Below are positions 56,933 through 64,000 of a DNA stretch of 64,000 nucleotides, piece by piece (the stretch's first letter is position 1; every line of letters starts with the position of its first letter). The notes under the pieces are model-generated. The model saw only the letters and a program-made list of their open reading frames with translations, was not told where the DNA came from and made no database searches. Position numbers and translations under genes: made by a program. Location of the stretch: contig JNVV01000005.1 of the NCBI GenBank assembly GCA_000733355.1, forward strand, positions 92,371 through 156,370, given 5' to 3'. This DNA is from Falciphora oryzae (Eukaryota; Ascomycota; Sordariomycetes; Magnaporthales; Magnaporthaceae).

Positions 56933-58216
56933 ATGTCTCGCGGCGGCACCACCCTGTACGTGACTGGCTTCAGCCACGGCACTCGTGCCCGTGACCTTGC
57001 CTACGAATTCGAACGGTACGTCCTTTGATCACCCTCGTCGACGACTCGAATCGCCCAATCGAGCTCGGAAGGAACATGTCGATTTCCTACCTTCCTCGTC
57101 GTCCTCGTCGTCGCCCTCTCCGTCTTGTCGTCCAAATCCATCCCGCGATCCCGCTGCGTGCTGCCTACATCCACCGCCCCGCCCCCCATATCCATCTTCA
57201 TCGTCGTCGCACTGTCGAGCGGTCGATGCCCGAGCCTGCCACGATATACGGCCCGAGACGCGAGTGTCCAGCGATGGCACATCCTACATATCCAATCACG
57301 ATGATGTAGCAGCGGAGATTTCGAAGACTCCCTCCCTTGTCTACAGGTGCAGAAACACTGACAAGAACCCACCTGCAGCTATGGCCGGCTTGTGCGCTGC
57401 GATATTCCCGCTCCTCGATCGGCCTCGAGCAGACTGTAAGTTTGTCGCGTAGCGTCCTGTTGTGTCACTCGCATAGGGAAACACAGTCGTTTTAACATTG
57501 TCAGCAGCTTTGCCTTCGTCGAGTACGAGGACCGCCGGGATGCAGACGAAGCATACCATGATATGCATAACAAGCGGCTCGGCCGTGACGACATCCTGAA
57601 GATCGAGGTACAAACACCCTATCTACCCTCGCCAAACTCTCTGTAGCTAACAATCGGCGCAGTGGGCTCGCACTCCACCTTCGGCTTCTTGGCGCTTCGA
57701 GTCCGGTCGTGACCGTGACCGTGGTGGTGATCGCGCGGGCGACCGTGGCTCTGACCGCGGCGGTGACCGCTCCCGCCGCTCGCCCAGGCGCGGCCGGTCG
57801 CCGTCGCCGACTCGCCGCCGGGACTACTCCCCCCGGAAAGACTCTGACCGTCGGGACCGCGATCGTGATCGTGACTACGACCGCGACTCTCGCCGTGACC
57901 GTGACCGCTCCCGCAGTCCCGACCCTCGGTATGTGATTGCTTAATCCACCCATCTTTCGCGACCATATTCCAGACACCAGAAATACTGACAGACTATCCC
58001 TTTTACTAGTGACCGCGACCGCGAGATGAAGGACGTCGATCGTGAAGACCGCGACCGCCGCGAGAACGGCACGAACGGCGACGAGCGGAAGGGTATGCCG
58101 ATACTTACCTTGGACATGACCCTCTATTCCAACGATTAACTTACTAAACGTCTTCAGCAACAGCCCCTATTGAAAGCCCGCCCCCGGCCCACGACGACCT
58201 CGATGTTGCCGAGTAA
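56933..58216 (+). CDS. SR-type splicing factor, single RRM plus RS tail
   Basis: Predicted 215 aa in six exons: 56933-57015, 57379-57435, 57508-57607, 57663-57928, 58010-58092 and 58158-58216, all in phase. Residues 1-85 form one RNA-recognition motif: RNP2 LYVTGF and RNP1 RLFAFVEY. A WARTPPSASWRFE linker leads to an Arg/Asp/Ser/Gly-rich region with alternating RD and SR dipeptides (RSRRSPRRGRSPSPTRRR), then an acidic tail ending DDLDVAE. Resembles fission-yeast Srp1/Srp2-like SR proteins that act in pre-mRNA splicing in the nucleus. Intron 1 is 363 bp, about four times its neighbours. Retention of intron 1 brings a stop two codons after the Tyr codon it creates (GTACGTCCTTTGA), so it could serve as a nonproductive switch. 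Confidence 0.92.
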
Positions 58217-59834
58217 ACATTCCTGATTAACCAGAGGAACGTGTGCTCGCGCCTCTTGATATTTGTGTCGCTATGTTCTCGGCAGGCTAGGTCAGGTTTC
58301 TCTCCTTTTTCATGAGGACTACTTACCAGATCGCTTGAGCGATACGTTTTGAATCGCACCTGTCTAGTCTCGGGCGGCCGGTCGATCTTTTTTCGGTTTC
58401 TTTTTTTCTGCGGTGTAGATCGAGCGGTATTCACACGTTTTGACGGGCGAATCGATCGAACGGAACGGAACGGAATTGCGAACGAAGTCGAACCAAAAGG
58501 GACACCAGCATGTAGGGTTTCCCTACGCGATAACCTCGGACCCCATTCAACGGAAAGTAAATTAGTTATTTCGTCTTAGCTAGAAACGACGACCTCGTAG
58601 CGCCGTATGTTTGCTCAATCTTTATCTTTCCTTTTGATTACGCAGAGTGCGACTCCATGAAAGTCCATACCTCGTTTGTGTGCTGGGTGACTGCGTCTCT
58701 GCCTCCTCGGGGACCCAAAAGACGTCCAATATTTGACTACGACGACTCTTGGCACAGTCAGCGAGACGGAGGGAAGACCAGTAGACATGGAAAACTTGTC
58801 GAAGGATGGCCAAGGCCAGATTGCCATTTGAGATGATCTCACTTCAGCTTCCTTTCCCTCCATCCCAGTTACCTGGCTTGAGTTCTTAGTGGGCTGAAAA
58901 CTGTGCCCTGCCATTTGAGTTAGTCAGGAGTTCGCAATTGTCGCGCAAATCTCAGCGTCGCATTAATTGAAACAAACCACTTCCCTGCCCCGTCTGCTCT
59001 TCAATCTCACTCCTAACGTGTTGCGATTTTAGAGGGCGGCGCCTCGAGGGTTATTCTTGGCCTATCAAAGCCCTGGGAAGCCAGGCACCCCCTGAGCGTA
59101 GGGCGGTCACGGTTCGGTCACAGCCGACCCTCTGCGCCAACCTGACGCGACCCAGTGAGTGGGAGCGCCCAGCCCCAACCACGGCCGCTGTCGTCACTTG
59201 TTCCCGCTTCCACACCTCGTAGGACCGCATGCAACCGTCACCTAAGACACGACACACAGGAGGAATCTCGCGCATATAACATCCAGGCCTTGGTATACAG
59301 CGCAAGGACCTGCGGCGCCCCTTCCTTGAGCCATTTTAGTCCTTGTTATGACTTCCGTGGTATGACTTGCTATGATATCGGACCCGCAAGTCCCGCGTAG
59401 CGATATCCATTTCCACCACTGCATCAGCAGCGGCATCGAGCTCTTCTAAACCGCGAAGAACCGGAAGCAGCCGCAGTCCCACACCCAGAGCAACCATTGC
59501 ACTTCAGCCTGCACCCCTTCGCCGCCCACTCCCTCCGCCGGGATAGACGAAGAACGAAAGCAAACAGATAAAGGGGCAAGGCCAGCACCCAGATCCGCTC
59601 AATGCCGTCGGATAGGTGGTCAATTAGATGCCATTAGCCTCAGGGCCCGGGCTCTGATCGAATTCGAGCACGGCAATTCACTCCCGAAGCCGGCCGCCTT
59701 TGCCCCGTTGCGTTGCGATCTTTGCGACCAGGTACTCGAAGGAACAACCCCTTGCGACATGTCGTCGGTAGGTTTCTTGTGCATCTTTCCTATCCCTTCT
59801 TTTGGTTCTTTTTCTCTCCTTCCCCTTTTTACCC

Positions 59835-59868
<34 letters not shown>

Positions 59869-60073
59869 CTTCCGGAGACAATTCTCCAGAGGTGGAGCAG
59901 GAGGCGGTCCCATGGGGAAAAGAAAAAAAAAATCAAGGCGCCTGCCTGCCCGACATGACAACAAAAAAAAAAGAGAGAAAGCTAAACTAAGAATCGTCAA
60001 TTTCTTCCCCCCGAACGTGTTATAGCAGAAGCTGGGAAGCACAGCCAACTCCCCGACCCCCACGACGACGGCC
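58217..60073. other. Intergenic, SR protein to mitochondrial carrier
   Basis: 1.86 kb with no recognised gene. It carries a T26 homopolymer and a (CGGAA)3 patch near 58459-58473. The last part is T/A-rich and should be the carrier promoter. Confidence 0.5.
59842..59867. repeat. T26 homopolymer
   Basis: Long poly-T upstream of the carrier gene; its length is likely prone to sequencing or slippage error. Confidence 0.9.
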
Positions 60074-61256
60074 ATGACCGACCCGCCGCCCTCTCCCGCA
60101 AAAGCAGCCATGTCGGTGCCGACGACGCGGTCCGATTCGGCCGTGGTGCAGGCCCGCACCTTCATATCACAGCCCGTCATCGCCGCCTTTTGCGCCGGTG
60201 GTATCGCGGGCGCCGTCTCGCGCACCGTGGTCTCGCCGCTCGAGAGGTTGAAGATCCTGTTCCAGATCCAGAGCGCGGGGCGCGAGGAGTACAAGCTCTC
60301 GGTCGGCAAGGCGCTCAAGAAGATGTGGCAGGAGGAGGGCTGGAGGGGCTTCATGCGCGGCAACGGCACCAACTGCATACGCATCGTGCCGTACTCTGCC
60401 GTCCAGTTCGGCTCCTACGGCTTCTATAAAAGGACCTTGTTCGAGTCGACCCCCGGCGCCGACCTCACCCCGTTCGAGCGCCTCATATGCGGAGGCATCG
60501 CCGGTATCACCTCGGTCACCTTCACGTACCCGCTCGACATCGTCCGGACCCGCCTGTCCATCCAGTCCGCCTCCTTTGCCGACCTGGGCGAGAGGACAGG
60601 GGAGCTGCCGGGCATGTGGGCCACCATGGTGCGCATGTACAAGGATGAAGGGGGGTTCCGGGCCCTGTACCGCGGCATCGTCCCGACTGTGACTGGCGTC
60701 GCTCCATACGTGAGTACCCTCGGGGCTTTCTGCTGGCGCGAGAGACATTGGAAGGAAGACTTGGACTCATACTAATATATTGGTTCTATTTTCCCCATTG
60801 ATCCAGGTTGGCTTAAACTTCATGACATATGAGTTTATGCGAACGCATCTGACGCCGGAGGGTGACAAGAACCCCAGCGCGGCTCGCAAGCTTCTTGCCG
60901 GTGCCATCTCTGGTGCAGTTGCGCAGACCTGCACCTACCCATTGTAAGTTGACTGGGATTCCCGAGTGTCTCTAGCTCATCATTGTTTTATAGCAAGCAG
61001 CTGACCCCGAGGCGTGCGCAGTGACGTTCTCCGCCGACGATTCCAGATTAATACCATGTCAGGGATGGGCTACCAGTACAAGTCGATCCCGGATGCCATA
61101 AAGGTCATACTCATACAGGAGGGACCCAAGGGCCTTTACAAGGGCATCGTCCCAAATCTTTTGAAAGTCGCCCCGAGCATGGCCTCTAGCTGGCTGAGTT
61201 TCGAGATCGCCAGGGATTTCTTCGTCTCCCTGGATCCTAAAGAAGCCGACCTATGA
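60074..61256 (+). CDS. Mitochondrial carrier, YPR011C-like (APS/PAPS)
   Basis: Predicted 335 aa; exons 60074-60709, 60807-60943 and 61022-61256, in phase. It is a complete mitochondrial carrier family protein: three tandem repeats of two helices, each with the PX[DE]XX[KR] signature, seen as PLERLK, PLDIVRTR and PFDVLRRR. The contact-site residues and sequence around RGNGTNCIRIVPYSAVQF, TRLSIQSAS and VAPYVGLNFMTYE resemble the yeast YPR011C carrier of adenosine 5'-phosphosulfate and PAPS. It would exchange these nucleotides across the inner membrane. The subfamily call is by eye from residue patterns and less sure than the family. Intron 2 splits codon 258 in PF/DV. M13 is an alternative start. 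Confidence 0.93.
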
Positions 61257-62517
61257 TGAGTCTCGTCCAACCGTCTGACATCAGAGTACTAGAGGGTCAG
61301 GCGGAAAAACGGGTTCTCTTATTGGGCGTCCAAAGCCGAGCCGAGCCCCGATGAGGACGGCAGGCAACAAACCTGGCAACAGACACCGCCATGGGACCAG
61401 CCGACAGTCCAAACCGCCGCTAGCCGTGATGTACGATTCCGGTACCTGGGTATTTTTCTCGACATAAGGCGTTTCGAGATTTCTGGCATTCCTATAGATA
61501 CACATAAACACCGTCGCCGAGGCCAGCACCATTAACCATCGGCCACCTAGGTAGGCACCTAGGTATTCAACCACCAAGTTCCATCATCACCATCACCAGG
61601 AGGCCCTCAACCTGCCCCTGATACATGCTGCCGACTGCTTTGCTGGGGTGGCCCAGGCGGCCTACGATAACCTCAAACAGAGACACGGGGAACAGTTACA
61701 TCTACTATTATTAGAGGTGCATGGCATTGTTGTTTTTTACGCTGAGGTCTCATCTGGAGAAGGACCCTCGAATGAGGGGAGTTGGCATGCGATGTAGAGC
61801 CGTCGTCATGTATGTTTTGAAGAGCATACCTGCTAGTGTATTCCAAGGCACAGGCTTCGACAACCAAGAAGCACTTGTGACCTCTGTTCCGGCACCACAG
61901 CAAATAGATAGGCATTATGAATACTGAGCCATCTGCCAAGGTAGACATGGCATGGAATGCATGGTTTGGACGAGTTAGATGATAGGTAGAACAAATCTAC
62001 ATTGAAGCAAATAGTCCTCGCGGCCTGGGTGCATGTCAGAAAGGATCCCGAATTATGCTTTGCCTGCAGCTCGTGCGCAAGGTGGCATTCCTCCCCATGG
62101 GGTTCAGGGGTGGAATCGGTTCGCTGCTGCACGCACTCAGGAGGCCAGAAGGACCCGACTGGGGCAGACGAATCAGGCGAGTGTTGTTGGCTGCTACACG
62201 TTGCGATTATGTAATGAGTCGTTCTTGGCTCTACTCCAACCTCGGAAGTCGGGAGTTGACGATTGCGAAAGTTTCTGCCTTGGGTTCTGGGCATCTAGAT
62301 TGAGCTTGGACCATCATTTCACCTCAACAGCAAGCAGGGGTCGCTCCTGCCTGCCCTAATTGCCGCGCTTCACCGCCTGCCCACCACGTCCCCAGCACCA
62401 GAAGGTGAATTTCCACGAAGCGGCCCCCAAGTTTTTTTTTTCTTTTTGGTCAACTAACCACCACAGCAAAACCACCCACGCACTCGTCGATCAGCAACAT
62501 CACGAGTAGCCGCCAAG
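61257..62517. other. Intergenic; eL18 promoter
   Basis: No recognised gene. It holds a CACCTAGGTA direct repeat near 61546-61567 and a T-rich element (about 62432-62450), a common promoter feature of ribosomal-protein genes, about 70 bp before the eL18 start. Confidence 0.5.
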
Positions 62518-63372
62518 ATGGGTACGTGAGACGATTCCAATGGATCGCCTATGTGTGCGAGTGGAATATTGCATTCGTGCAATATCTCTGCGACCCTTTC
62601 TTTTGCGCGCCGTCTTCTGGCGGGCGAGGACTTCCCCTTCGTCGGGGGTGCCCTCGCTCGCCACCAGACCTGGCTGCCAAAACACAAAGCATACACGATC
62701 AATAGGCTGACCGTGGAACCCGCCGTCTCTCTGAATAGGTATCGATCTGAAGAAGCACCACGTGCGGAGCACCCACCGCAAGGCCCCGAAGAGCGATAAT
62801 GTCTACCTGAAGCTCCTCGTGAAGCTCTACCGCTTCCTGGCTCGTGAGTGCCCCACCAGACCCAGCTTGTTTTGCCCTCTGCCCTCTCTCTAACCTGTGG
62901 TGTGCTCCGCCACATCACCCGTCCAGGCCGTACCGACTCGAGCTTCAACAAGGTTGTCCTGCGCCGCCTCTTCATGTCGCGCACCAACCGCCCTCCCGTC
63001 TCGCTTTCGCGCATTGCCGGCAACCTCAAGAACGGCAACGAGAAGAAGACCGTCGTCGTCGTCGGCACCGTCACCGATGACAACCGCCTGGTCGAGACCC
63101 CCAAGGCCCAGATCGCGGCCCTCCGCTTCACGGCCACTGCCCGCGCCCGCATCCTTGCTGCCGGCGGCCAGGCCCTGACCCTGGACCAGCTCGCGCTCGA
63201 GAAGCCCACCGGTGCCAACACCTTGCTGCTTCGCGGCCCCAAGAACGCTCGTGAGGCCTTCAAGCACTTCGGCTTCGGCCCCCACAAGCACAAGAAGCCC
63301 TACCTCCAGTCCAAGGGCCGCAAGTTCGAGAAGGCTCGTGGTCGCAGACGATCGCGCGGTTTCAAGGTCTAA
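62518..63372 (+). CDS. RPL18: 60S ribosomal protein eL18
   Basis: Predicted 184 aa, exons 62518-62521, 62739-62843 and 62927-63372, in phase. eL18 is a conserved component of the large cytosolic ribosomal subunit. The start is [22 protein letters not shown] and the end is [31 protein letters not shown], both typical of eukaryotic L18. Exon 1 is only ATG-G, the common ribosomal-protein layout with an intron immediately after the start codon. Intron 1 (217 bp) holds a perfect 8-bp hairpin, reported separately. Codon use is strongly C-ending, as expected for high expression. The length is the usual one. Confidence 0.98.
62566..62585. other. Perfect 8-bp stem with TTCG loop in eL18 intron 1
   Basis: ATATTGCA-TTCG-TGCAATAT is an exact inverted repeat about 45 bp into the first intron. 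In yeast the RPL18A intron carries a structured element cut by RNase III, so a regulatory role is possible, but the stem here is short. Confidence 0.6.
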
Positions 63373-64000
63373 ATGGACCTTGCGACCTCCTCACAAACTA
63401 CCCCCCTTGTTTTTTTTATCGACGGCTTCTTCTTTTTTTACTGGTTACTGGGACGGCTGCGGAAAAGCGCACCTATTTCTCTTTCGGGGCCGGGCGCTGT
63501 TTGCTGCCTCCGCGGGGTCTCTTTTGCTGGTACGCAACAATGGAGTTGGCATGGTTCGGCGTGGAAAATGGTCATACCAGAAGGTCAAAATGCAATATGA
63601 ATTGAGATGCCTCGATGTCTACCCGAGTTTTCCGATGTCAGCACCCAGGTATAACAACCTCGGTAGTCACTAGGTGACCGTTGACGTGTCTGTGATAGAC
63701 GCATTACCGGTGAAGATGAGTCGTTCCTACATATGCTGGTATATACGAGTTGCTGGGCTTCCGGAGACCCAACGTATGTTACAGTGTTTGTACAGGCCTG
63801 CCACCCCGACTGGCCGGTCTACCCCAAGTGATTGAACATTCTTGAGACGCCCCATTCATTGCATCGTACAAGGTGCCTCAAGCATCCCCAGCCCCGCGCA
63901 GGTCGGCGTCTTTTTTCCGCCGCAGGGCAACAAAATACGCCTCTTTAGATTCCTACAATGCCCCCCGTTAGTGCAACGCTGTAACTAGCAGAGGAAGCAG
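63373..64000. other. Downstream of eL18 to window end
   Basis: eL18 3' UTR (T-rich near 63410-63445), then no recognisable gene. Confidence 0.5.

Noticed and set aside
56985..57452. 155-codon ORF inside SR-protein intron 1
   Set aside because: Not in frame with exon 1, Ser/Pro-rich, no family match; joining exon 1 to 57379 gives a perfect RRM instead.

Overview
The window is nuclear DNA of a filamentous ascomycete (Pezizomycotina), most likely a Sordariomycete. Evidence: nearly every gene is cut by short introns (mostly 50-120 bp, GT...AG) in GC-rich coding sequence, and the gene set is typical of plant-biomass-degrading moulds: an AA9 lytic polysaccharide monooxygenase, a cellobiose dehydrogenase, a GPI-anchored GH17 glucanase and the fungal AspRS-DUF2156 fusion ErdS. 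Genus and species cannot be fixed from sequence reading alone. I reconstructed 20 protein-coding genes by joining exons across introns and checking reading phase at each junction. I found no rRNA, tRNA, CRISPR or intact transposon.

Left part (1-12.5 kb): a large poly-Q MIT-domain protein, the mitochondrial translation GTPase GUF1, a convergent GT25 glycosyltransferase and a small cysteine-free secreted protein. Next (13-19 kb): a divergent pair, an HSL-type alpha/beta hydrolase (minus) and the 949-aa AspRS-DUF2156 fusion (plus). I read these as a candidate ergosterol-aspartylation module, ErdS writer plus ErdH eraser. Then (19.9-27.3 kb) a GH17 glucanase, an orphan degenerate kinase-like protein and an RPRYDD-repeat glycine-rich protein, with a gene-poor stretch of about 3.5 kb. 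From 28 to 36.4 kb there is a second functional pair, AA9 LPMO (minus) and cellobiose dehydrogenase (plus), head-to-head across 4.4 kb of non-coding DNA; CDH is the known electron donor for LPMOs.

Right part (36.9-63.4 kb) is dense with housekeeping genes: an HMCES/SRAP abasic-site protein with a poly-Q insert and PIP-box-like motifs, RNA polymerase III largest subunit, a DDHD phospholipase, a RING-like/ankyrin protein, fimbrin, a sterol O-acyltransferase with an altered FYxDWWN motif, an SR-type RRM protein, a mitochondrial APS/PAPS-type carrier and ribosomal protein eL18. ErdS and the sterol acyltransferase both act on the sterol 3-hydroxyl, though there is no sign that they are co-regulated.
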